Assembly (NCBI GenBank): GCA_017302775.1
Contig: JAFLDC010000026.1
Coordinates: forward strand, 1-14,222
From: Sphingomonadales bacterium
GTDB taxonomy: Bacteria > Pseudomonadota > Alphaproteobacteria > Sphingomonadales > Sphingomonadaceae
Direction of reading: 5' to 3'
DNA length: 14,222 nucleotides
The notes below the pieces were generated by a model, which was given only the letters and a program-made list of their open reading frames with translations, did no database searches and was not told where the DNA came from. The first letter of the stretch is position 1. Each line of letters opens with the position of its first letter. Both the position numbers and the translations under genes were made by a program. Positions 7,397 to 13,390 of the stretch are shown piece by piece.

Positions 7397-7884
7397 CGGC
7401 GCAGCGCCGCAAAACAGGAGACAGGCATCCAGTCAACAAACGCCTGGCCACCGGTTACGGCGACTTTGCCGCTACAGGTCCAGGCGTGCGCTTCCAGCGG
7501 GGCAGTGCCGTTCAGCCGGACGCCCAGATGAGTCGTCACCGGAACATTTACTGCCCGGCACAGCGCTGCACCGACCAAGGCTTGCGGCAGGCAATCATTG
7601 CGCCAGGGGGAAAGCGTGGCAGCCCGGCGCACGGCCCGTTTTACCAGACGCGCCCGGTCCTCTTGCCGCGCAGTAACCAGCGGGATGCAGCCAACCGCCC
7701 CGATCTGCCGGCCGAGCAGCGGAGTCAGGCGACGAAACGGAATCCAGCGGATAACCAGCGCTGCCAGCGCCAGCAGCAGCCAGGCGATTGCGAGGGTAGC
7801 CTTATCGGCAAGCGGCATGGTCAGAAAGCCGCGAAGGCGGCCTCGATATCGCACTGGCCTGGCGGTCTGTCCCTGGTCGGTCAT
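7393..7884 (-). CDS. Lasso peptide B2 protein: transglutaminase-like leader peptidase
   Basis: This 163-residue cysteine protease of the transglutaminase-like fold cuts the leader from the lasso precursor before or during ring closure. The catalytic Cys98 lies in LSPWRNDCLPQAL and His133 in LEAHAW, the two hallmark motifs of the B2 family (PF13471). The third catalytic residue, Asp194 in E. coli McjB about 12 residues after His, has no obvious equivalent here; Asp151 in FVDWMP is the nearest acid. Residues 30-46 form a hydrophobic helix (ATLAIAWLLLALAALVI), common in these proteins and possibly membrane-associated. It is a stand-alone B2, with the leader-binding domain in the separate B1 gene. 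Its ATG overlaps the stop of the small oxygenase as ATGA (7884-7881), so the two are probably translated together. Confidence 0.9.
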   Translation of the reverse strand: MTDQGQTARPVRYRGRLRGFLTMPLADKATLAIAWLLLALAALVIRWIPFRRLTPLLGRQIGAVGCIPLVTARQEDRARLVKRAVRRAATLSPWRNDCLPQALVGAALCRAVNVPVTTHLGVRLNGTAPLEAHAWTCSGKVAVTGGQAFVDWMPVSCFAALRR

Positions 7885-8534
7885 TTGAAAATTCCACGCC
7901 CCGGATGTTCGGGCGCGCTCAGCATCCAGCCAGCATAGACCCGGCGGGGGCCGCCAGTCCGCACCGCCGAAACGCGATGTTCCAGGTCCGGCCTGACGGC
8001 AAATATCATCATGGAGCCGGGCGTAGTATGACGAAAGGCCAAAAGGTTGGCCTGTTCGCCCTTGCGGCGAAGTTCGAAATCTCCGCCCGTGAAGGGCTGG
8101 TCAGACAGATTGATGACAATGCCGAGCAGGCGATCGCGCTCGTTGGTATCGTCATGCCAGGCCAGTTCATCGCGGTCGTTGGACCGGGTCTGTACCAACC
8201 TGCCGGAAAGTGCCCGCACCGGGGCGCATCCGGTCACCTGCTCGACCCATGCGAACAGGTTCGGACGTCCGGCCAGCAGGCTGATCGATCCGCCGATATG
8301 CTGCGGGTCCTCGATCTGACGGGGTCCGATATCGGTAACATCGTCTTCGACAAACCGCGCGTTGGCGGCGCGTTGCAGCAGCTTGGCCAACAGTTTTGGG
8401 GCCAGCACATTCTGGAATACCAGGGCCGGTATCTTGGCAAATGCGGCCCGAAAGATGCCGGGTTCAGCCGTGATCGTTGTGCCCATCGCGTCGATGACGA
8501 ATGGTGGAACGGTCAGGGCGGGCTGGGCAATCAT
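7881..8534 (-). CDS. 2OG-Fe(II) oxygenase, putative lasso peptide hydroxylase
   Basis: This 217-residue protein has the prolyl-4-hydroxylase-like double-stranded beta-helix fold. The iron triad is visible: His127 and Asp129 in ELAWHDDTNERD, and His186 in PDLEHRVSAV, followed by Arg198 in GGPRRVYAGW, which would bind 2-oxoglutarate. NLSDQPFTGGDFELR is a typical core strand. It lies between B1 and B2 and is coupled to B2 by ATGA, so a role in modifying the lasso precursor or product is likely. Candidate sites are Asp8 or Asp14 (beta-hydroxylation) or Pro3/Pro11 of the core; lasso peptides with hydroxy-Asp are known in Streptomyces (canucin), from a non-identical enzyme. ATG 8534 lies 67 bases after B1, with an AGAGG-type ribosome binding site about 12 bases upstream. 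Confidence 0.85.
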   Translation of the reverse strand: MIAQPALTVPPFVIDAMGTTITAEPGIFRAAFAKIPALVFQNVLAPKLLAKLLQRAANARFVEDDVTDIGPRQIEDPQHIGGSISLLAGRPNLFAWVEQVTGCAPVRALSGRLVQTRSNDRDELAWHDDTNERDRLLGIVINLSDQPFTGGDFELRRKGEQANLLAFRHTTPGSMMIFAVRPDLEHRVSAVRTGGPRRVYAGWMLSAPEHPGRGIFK

Positions 8535-8601
8535 TCCGACATTCGCCTCTTCCTGGACCTTGCATTCACAGCCGGGGCCGCATCACCCACGGCGGTTGCC
8601 C

Positions 8602-8871
8602 TCAGGTATGGGCAGCCAGTTGCAATTCGCTCATTTGCGTCAACATCCGGTCGACGGACGAACGGCACGTCTGTTCGTCGACTTCAAACCGGCTTTGCAG
8701 ATCGCTAACGATTTCGGAACTGGTCCTGGGCTGTTCCAGAGCATCCCAGATCGCGCTGGCCGAGCTGTTGAGCGCGACGTACTTTCCCGAATCGATGTTG
8801 ACCATCACGAAGCTGTCTTCGATCTGTGAGCCAACCCAATTGTCGTCACGCTGCCATTTCAGATCATTCAT
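8602..8871 (-). CDS. Lasso peptide B1 protein: PqqD-like RiPP recognition element
   Basis: This 89-residue PqqD-family protein is the leader-binding chaperone of split-B lasso systems. It binds the precursor leader, classically the YxxP region, and delivers it to the B2 peptidase and the cyclase. Family features are the N-terminal beta-hairpin with SFVMVNIDSGKYVALNSSAS (20-39), then IWDALEQPRTSSEIV and a winged helix-turn-helix ending with RMLTQMSELQLA. ATG 8871 follows AGGATGAACAGGC on the minus strand. It lies 74 bases after the TPR-oxygenase and 67 bases before the small oxygenase, in one leftward operon. The precursor leader carries WxxP rather than YxxP, so this B1 is expected to accept an aromatic variant. 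Confidence 0.92.
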   Translation of the reverse strand: MNDLKWQRDDNWVGSQIEDSFVMVNIDSGKYVALNSSASAIWDALEQPRTSSEIVSDLQSRFEVDEQTCRSSVDRMLTQMSELQLAAHT

Positions 8872-8945
8872 GCCTGTTCATCCTGCTAGGGTCGGGAATG
8901 ACTATCTCACCCATCGCCGCCATTGCAAGGGCAGCAAGCTTGACG

Positions 8946-10148
8946 TTAGCCGTCGGTCGGCCAGATGTCGAAAGCCACACAAATGCGACGCTCGTTGAGA
9001 TTGTGGGCAAAGGTCCGATGATAACTGTGCGAAGGAAAGAGTGAGAGCATGCCGGCTTGCGGGCGGACGAATTCCTGCCCGAACGACAGCGCCGCCTGTG
9101 CACTCACCTGATCATCGGGCAAGCCGAATGCGAGGCACCCGCCTGGCCCGTTACCCTTTGAGATTCCTTCCGGAATCTGAACGTAGTACGTTCCGCTCAT
9201 CCAGCCGAACTGGCGGACGTGCCAGGTTTCGTAGCCGCTGTCTTCGGTGATCACACTCCAGCAATGCAGCATGCCGCCGGGCGGACCGATCCGCAGCCAC
9301 GGATGATCGATCGTGCGCAGGCTGCGGACATGGCGTTCGGCTTCGGCGGCGATTGTTTTGAGCAAGACGCCAATTAACGGCGCGTGGATGCTTTGCGGAG
9401 AATCGACTCGCCAGGTGAGTTCCGAAGCAGTGCCATAACGTTCATAACGCAGTTCAGGATGGTTGAGGATTTGCTCCGCCAACGCCCGATTGAATGCCTC
9501 CAGCGAATCGAAACCTGCGGGCACAGGCAGCAGGGCGCGATGACCGAGCTGCCGGAGACCGTCCAGCGCAATGGCTTCGTCCATGCGCCCGCATTCAGCA
9601 AGCGCCATGACCCGGGCTGCAAACAGCCGGGAATGGCCCACCCCCCGTTCCAGCAGGTCTGCGCTAAAATCGAGCACGGCTGAAAACTCGCTGCGCTTCA
9701 TATGCCACGTGGCCAGGCGCTTGCAGGCGTTCTTGCTATGGGGATCGAGCGTCAGCGCGTGGATCAGGGTTTCTCGCGCTTCAGCCTGCCCCAGCCGGAC
9801 CTGGGCCTTGGCCAGTTCGGCCAGGGCGGCCGCCTGCTGCCGGTCGTCCTCCGCCGCGCGAGCAGCGCTTTGTGCGTGGCGTACAGCGGCGTGATCCGCC
9901 TCCGTATTCTCCAGCGCCAAATATGCCATGATCAGCGCCATTCGTTCAGCGAATGACAGATCGGTCGCCGGTTCAAGCAGCGCGATTGTTTCTGCAAAGG
10001 CATCGTCAAGGGTCAGCAGCGCGGCCAGCCGAGCGCGCATCAGCCGCGAACCCGGATTAAGCGCCAAGGCATCGCGCGCCAGCCTCCGTTCCTGCTGCGC
10101 GCTAAGCCGCTTTGCTGTCTCGATGCTGAGCGTGAACTGTTGGGTCAA
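8946..10148 (-). CDS. Helical/TPR-like protein fused to a putative 2OG-Fe(II) oxygenase domain
   Basis: This 400-residue protein has about 200 residues of Ala/Leu-rich paired helices resembling TPR repeats, then a C-terminal domain like the putative 2OG-Fe(II) oxygenases of PF13759. Markers of the latter are WHVRQFGWMSGTYYVQIPEG (309-328), RPQAGMLSLFPSHSYHRT (362-379) and ERRICVAFDIWP (386-397). His310, His377 and Arg388 are the candidate iron and 2OG residues. The usual family motif reads HxHPxGWLSG, but here it is HVRQFGWMSG, so the second His is Arg312 and activity is not certain. The start is TTG 10148, chosen because AGGAG lies 6 bases upstream on the minus strand. It is the first gene of the leftward lasso operon and diverges from the precursor. 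A second peptide hydroxylase is the best guess. Confidence 0.82.
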   Translation of the reverse strand: MTQQFTLSIETAKRLSAQQERRLARDALALNPGSRLMRARLAALLTLDDAFAETIALLEPATDLSFAERMALIMAYLALENTEADHAAVRHAQSAARAAEDDRQQAAALAELAKAQVRLGQAEARETLIHALTLDPHSKNACKRLATWHMKRSEFSAVLDFSADLLERGVGHSRLFAARVMALAECGRMDEAIALDGLRQLGHRALLPVPAGFDSLEAFNRALAEQILNHPELRYERYGTASELTWRVDSPQSIHAPLIGVLLKTIAAEAERHVRSLRTIDHPWLRIGPPGGMLHCWSVITEDSGYETWHVRQFGWMSGTYYVQIPEGISKGNGPGGCLAFGLPDDQVSAQAALSFGQEFVRPQAGMLSLFPSHSYHRTFAHNLNERRICVAFDIWPTDG

Positions 10149-10154
10149 AGGCTG

Positions 10155-10159
10155 CTCCT
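10155..10159 (-). promoter_or_regulatory. Ribosome binding site fixing the TTG start of the TPR-oxygenase
   Basis: AGGAG on the minus strand, 6 bases upstream of TTG 10148. The reading frame stays open further upstream without an in-frame ATG nearby, so this site is what decides the start. Confidence 0.6.
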
Positions 10160-10222
10160 GCGCCGCATCGCTATCAGATGCCGCAATGCTCGGCCATGCG
10201 TTTTTGATGGTCAGCCGTTCGT

Positions 10223-10313
10223 AGGGAGCCGCCCGTAAGACGCAAAATCGAGAGCGTTGTCAGGAACCGCGCCAAGGTGCTTGCCAAGTCTCTCAGGCTC
10301 CCTTAGCCTGCGT
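10223..10313 (+). promoter_or_regulatory. Candidate structured leader RNA upstream of the lasso precursor
   Basis: Nested complementary segments lie in the divergent intergenic region. The outer pair is AGGGAGCC (10223-10230) with GGCTCCCT (10296-10303). The inner pair is GAGAG (10250-10254) with CTCTC (10290-10294), enclosing small hairpins GCGTT/AACCGC and CAAG/CTTG. Two competing pairings exist: ACGCA (10240-10244) with TGCGT (10309-10313), and AGGCT-CCCTT-AGCCT (10295-10309). The order GAGAG, GCGCCAAGGTGC, TCTCTCAGG recalls glycine riboswitch aptamers, but the AAAGGAC segment and the GCAA bases are missing. The segment ends about 97 bases before the precursor ATG. Structure is seen; function is inferred, and a protein operator or chance remain possible. 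Confidence 0.35.
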
Positions 10314-10395
10314 GCGCTTCTGTGTCTGGACGCCGATTGTGGGCCGCAACTTAGTCGCCGGATCAAGCATGACACATGTAGTTTCGATGATGTTT

Positions 10396-10401
10396 AGGGG
10401 A
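10396..10401 (+). promoter_or_regulatory. Ribosome binding site of the lasso precursor
   Basis: AGGGGA lies 8 bases before ATG 10410. An in-frame stop (TAG, 10395-10397) directly upstream excludes any longer product, so the start is well fixed. No convincing -10/-35 promoter was recognised in the rest of the intergenic region. Confidence 0.7.
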
Positions 10402-10409
10402 ATGCGGTA

Positions 10410-10541
10410 ATGGAAAAGTCTGTCGAAACACTCCAGGCGTGGATCGAGCCGGAGATCACGGCACTGGAAATCGATGAAACGGCTGGGTTTCCTGGCGCCG
10501 GGGGTGATAGTTCGCCTTTCTCGGACTGCACCCGCTCCTGA
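10410..10541 (+). CDS. Lasso peptide precursor (A), 43 residues
   Basis: This small gene encodes a 25-residue leader and an 18-residue core, GFPGAGGDSSPFSDCTRS. Lasso hallmarks are present. Thr24 occupies leader position -2 before Gly26, the residue recognised by processing enzymes. Core Gly1 can form the macrolactam with Asp8, giving an 8-residue ring; it is the only acid at positions 7-9. The leader has WIEPEITALEI, an aromatic-x-x-Pro motif followed by hydrophobic positions, matching the YxxP element bound by B1 proteins. The tail is SSPFSDCTRS; Phe12 and Arg17 are candidate plug residues. The C-terminal Ser18 is the site phosphorylated in paeninodin-type peptides, and Ser9, Ser10, Ser13 and Thr16 are further possible sites. 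The lone Cys15 cannot form an internal disulfide. A good ribosome binding site precedes it and the cyclase follows 152 bases later. Confidence 0.93.
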   Translation: MEKSVETLQAWIEPEITALEIDETAGFPGAGGDSSPFSDCTRS

Positions 10542-10559
10542 ATTTTGTGCAGCGCTGGT

Positions 10560-10584
10560 CCACGCGGCGGGATGACGCCGCTGG
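10560..10584 (+). terminator. Hairpin 1 in the precursor-cyclase gap
   Basis: CCA-C-GCGGCG / CGCCGC-TGG forms a 9-bp stem with one bulged C (10563) and the loop GGATGA (10570-10575), starting 19 bases after the precursor stop. No U-tract follows. It may protect the 3' end of a short precursor mRNA or slow transcription into the cyclase. Confidence 0.45.
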
Positions 10585-10619
10585 CGTAGGCGGGCGGTTA
10601 CTCCCTTTTCCCGGTATGG

Positions 10620-10645
10620 AACGGCGGTGGCTCAGCACCGCCGTT
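10620..10645 (+). terminator. Hairpin 2: partial terminator/attenuator before the cyclase
   Basis: AACGGCGGTG (10620-10629) pairs perfectly with CACCGCCGTT (10636-10645) around the loop GCTCAG, giving a 10-bp stem. It is followed by a broken T-rich stretch (TGGGTTTGG), so termination should be incomplete. Placed between precursor and cyclase, it would make far more precursor transcript than cyclase transcript, the ratio needed when the precursor is a consumed substrate. Confidence 0.6.
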
Positions 10646-10693
10646 TGGGTTTGGTAGGGTGCGATTCTGCGCCTGCTCTGCGGAAAGTATGGA

Positions 10694-12409
10694 ATGCTGA
10701 CCGGAATCCAAGCTGTCTGCGATCTGCGCGGAGGGCCTGCGTCAGGCAGCGACGCCGTGAAATTGGGGCTGCAAGCCGGGGACGGCGCATTTGCAGGTAC
10801 GGCGGTGGATTCGACCGGCACTGGCGCTGCGCATGCCTTTCATACCAGCGAACGGGTGACGCTGATGACCGGCCACGCCGAAGGGTTGGCCGACGATCAC
10901 AATTGCCCGGCGAAATCCGGCGATCTGCCGATGGCGGCCCGAATCGGTCGACTTCTTGATCGTTACGGCGCCAGCCTCCCCGCACGATTGGCTGGCGAAT
11001 GGCTGCTGGTGGACTGGCAGCCGGGAAGGCTGCGAATCGTGCAATCGCTGGCCCGCCATGACTGGTTGTTTGTTGCGCAGGCGCGGGGCCGGGTCGCCCT
11101 CGCTTCGGATCTTGCCAAACTGACGACACTCGACTGGATAAGCCGCGATCTTGATTCACAGGGATTTGCCGCCGCGATGGGCCGCGGGGCGCTGCGTGAA
11201 CGGGCACCGCGCCGCTCGATCGTGCCGGGGGTCGAGCGGCTGGAGCCGGGTGCCTTTTGGGAGTTGACGATCGACCGTACCCGGCGCGAGACCTGCGATT
11301 GGCCAGCGCCGGAGCCATGGTCGGGTACATTCCCGCAAGCCGTCGAAGCCGCATCAGCCCGCCTTGATATGATCGCGCGGGAGCGAATGGCACGATCGGG
11401 CGGCAAAGCGATCATGCTGAGCGGTGGGCTCGATTCATCGCTGCTGGCCCAGGCGTTATGCGCAGCGGCACCAGATCGGGCGAAACTGTTCTGCGTGACG
11501 TCTGTTGCAACGGACGGTAGCGGCATCGGCGACGAGCGCGCCTATGCCGGCGCCGTGGCCCAACATCTGTCGTTGCAACAGTCGTGGGTTGTGCCGCGAC
11601 CGGGCATCTGCGTCTATCGCCCGGATCCGGAGGCATACCAGATCGCCGGTGGGCCGTCGCTATCGGTACGGCACTACCTGATGCGCGCCTTGGCGGAGGC
11701 GGCCAGGACAGGGGGGGCTGCGACCTCGTTCGACGGCGGCTTTGGCGAGCTGACCCTGACCAGTTACATGCCTCTGGCGACGTGGGCCTGGCGACTGCGT
11801 CAAACGGTGAAGGCGGCGATCAGGCCGGATACCGGCGCTATGATCAGTCCCGTCCATGTCCGATTGGCTCCGCATCGTCTGGCCGCGCTGCGTAGCGAGC
11901 TTGGTGAGGTCACCGCAAATCAGATACCGCAGAACGGTTGGCGCAGGCGTGGAGAGCGCTGGGGTTATTTCCCCGGTGTGGCCAAGGCCATGTCGCTGCC
12001 GACGGCACGCGACTTCGGGACGCGGGCGGAATATCCCTTTCGCGACCCGCGCCTGCTGAGCCTGTTTGCCGGATTTCCCGCCGATTACCTCGTTCAGGGT
12101 GGGTTGAATCGCGCGCCGGCCCGGGCGATGCTGGCCGGGCGTTTGCCCGAACACATCCGATTGCGGCGCACCAACGGGCCCTTTTCGCCCGACTACATGA
12201 CACGAATCCGGGCCGATGCGCCGGCGGCACTGGCCAGATTGCCCCTGTTCCGGCGGGCTGGTTGTGATGATTGGCTGGATCTGACCTGGCTTGAATCCGC
12301 GCTGGCATCGTTGCCGCAGACTGCTGAACCTTCGATCGCCCACGCCTTTGAGGTGCAGCTTACCGCCATGGCAGCGGAGTTTCTGGTCTGGTGGCGGCGG
12401 GCTGAATAA
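10694..12409 (+). CDS. Lasso peptide cyclase (C), asparagine synthetase-like macrolactam synthetase
   Basis: This 571-residue asparagine synthetase B homologue activates the side-chain carboxyl of the ring acid (here Asp8) as an AMP ester and joins it to the Gly1 amine. The C-terminal synthetase domain begins around residue 225 with the pyrophosphate loop LSGGLDSS (242-249). Further blocks are TSFDGGFGEL, in place of the DGGDELF of true asparagine synthetases, and RNAPARAML...RLPEHIRLRRTNGPF. The N-terminal domain is glutaminase-like but lacks the catalytic Cys2 (the protein begins MLTG), as expected for a lasso cyclase that needs no ammonia. ATG 10694 follows GGAAAG; the nearby ATG at 10689 is closed after three codons. 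The gene lies 152 bases after the precursor and 33 bases before kinase 2 on the same strand. Confidence 0.93.
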   Translation: MLTGIQAVCDLRGGPASGSDAVKLGLQAGDGAFAGTAVDSTGTGAAHAFHTSERVTLMTGHAEGLADDHNCPAKSGDLPMAARIGRLLDRYGASLPARLAGEWLLVDWQPGRLRIVQSLARHDWLFVAQARGRVALASDLAKLTTLDWISRDLDSQGFAAAMGRGALRERAPRRSIVPGVERLEPGAFWELTIDRTRRETCDWPAPEPWSGTFPQAVEAASARLDMIARERMARSGGKAIMLSGGLDSSLLAQALCAAAPDRAKLFCVTSVATDGSGIGDERAYAGAVAQHLSLQQSWVVPRPGICVYRPDPEAYQIAGGPSLSVRHYLMRALAEAARTGGAATSFDGGFGELTLTSYMPLATWAWRLRQTVKAAIRPDTGAMISPVHVRLAPHRLAALRSELGEVTANQIPQNGWRRRGERWGYFPGVAKAMSLPTARDFGTRAEYPFRDPRLLSLFAGFPADYLVQGGLNRAPARAMLAGRLPEHIRLRRTNGPFSPDYMTRIRADAPAALARLPLFRRAGCDDWLDLTWLESALASLPQTAEPSIAHAFEVQLTAMAAEFLVWWRRAE

Positions 12410-12442
12410 TCGTTATGCTGCGTCCGGTGTCGGTCTTGCGCT

Positions 12443-13390
12443 GTGACGGCCCTCGCCGCTATCGGGGCGGATCGCGCAAGGGAGCTGCCGGCCGCTGTGA
12501 CACACCACGCGCATCCTGACACGGCCTGGGCGTTCGGCTTTCACTGGAACGCCGACTTGCCGCTGCCTCATTTCGATAGTGCGGCTTCCGGCGTAATCGA
12601 CAGCCGGACGATTGAAGTGACACAGGCAAGCCGGCTTGGTGACCGCCAGCCGCTTGCCCAGCGGGAACGTGGCGCGATCTTTGCCGACGGGTTTCGATTT
12701 CGGTGGAACGATGTCGTGACTTTTGATTTTTACGCGCCGGGCACCATCGCGTATGTGACCGGGCCTGCCTGGAACGGTACGCTGCCCGATTGCTTCTACA
12801 GCACGGTGGCGGCTCTGGTAGCGGCCTGGAACGGCCTGCTGCCGCTGCACGCCACCGCGCTCGAACTTGATGGCCGGGCACTTCTCTTCGCCGGTCAGGC
12901 CGGGGCGGGCAAATCGACCCTGGTGGCTGAGCTGCTCGGACGGGGCGGGCGGTTGATCGGCGATGACCTGACCGTTTTGGCGCCCGGCCGGGACGTCATG
13001 AGGGGGCGCCCGGCCATGCGTTTGCACCCGGATAGCGCGGCACAGGTCGATGCCCTGTCCGTTGTGGACGTGCCCGATGATGCGCGCGGCAAGGTGCTGG
13101 TGCGGCCACGCGCAAGATCCGCTGCGGTTTCGCTGCCGCTGCGCGGGATTTTCCTGATCGGTGGGGCTGCGGGGCCGATATCGCCGATGCAAGCCCTGCA
13201 GCTGCTGCCAGGGCACCTGTTCCGGCCCCGCTGGAGTGCGGTTTTGCCTGGGCATTTTCGGCGCCGGGGCTGGCTGGTCGAACTGGCATCAGTGGTGCCG
13301 GTCCATGGTCTCTTGCCGCTGGTCGATTTCGATAAGGCAACCCGCGAGCGGCGGATTGGCGCTGTGCTGGAGGGGCTGGGCAGCCGTTAA
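12443..13390 (+). CDS. HPr kinase-type kinase 2 of the lasso cluster
   Basis: This protein of up to 315 residues is a second HPr kinase-like P-loop enzyme. GQAGAGKST (151-159) is the P-loop, preceded by LPLHATALEL (133-142) and followed by GRLIGDDLTVL (169-179). It shares fold and motif order with kinase 1 but is clearly divergent, so it is not a recent duplicate. It is the third gene of the rightward set after precursor and cyclase, 33 bases behind the latter, and is the best candidate for phosphorylating the C-terminal Ser of the core. The start is not settled: GTG 12443 gives the longest frame without a ribosome binding site, while GTG 12497 has AAGGGAG 12 bases upstream (12478-12484) and would remove 18 residues that carry no conserved motif. 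Its stop overlaps that of the convergent propeller gene (13387-13390). Confidence 0.85.
   Translation: MTALAAIGADRARELPAAVTHHAHPDTAWAFGFHWNADLPLPHFDSAASGVIDSRTIEVTQASRLGDRQPLAQRERGAIFADGFRFRWNDVVTFDFYAPGTIAYVTGPAWNGTLPDCFYSTVAALVAAWNGLLPLHATALELDGRALLFAGQAGAGKSTLVAELLGRGGRLIGDDLTVLAPGRDVMRGRPAMRLHPDSAAQVDALSVVDVPDDARGKVLVRPRARSAAVSLPLRGIFLIGGAAGPISPMQALQLLPGHLFRPRWSAVLPGHFRRRGWLVELASVVPVHGLLPLVDFDKATRERRIGAVLEGLGSR

Noticed and set aside
7905..8708. Open frame of 267 codons on the + strand
   Set aside because: It is antisense to the small 2OG oxygenase and B1, both supported by catalytic or family motifs; its own translation shows no domain.
8864..8923. 19-codon frame on the - strand between the TPR-oxygenase and B1, as a possible second precursor
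   Set aside because: It lacks a Thr-2/Gly1 pattern, a leader motif and a proper ring acid, and it overlaps the B1 start. It is more likely a chance frame.
10223..10313. Firm annotation as a glycine riboswitch
   Set aside because: Only three of the conserved blocks are recognisable, the GCAA and AAAGGAC parts are missing, the inter-block spacing is shorter than in known aptamers, and no second aptamer follows. Kept only as a structured-leader candidate.
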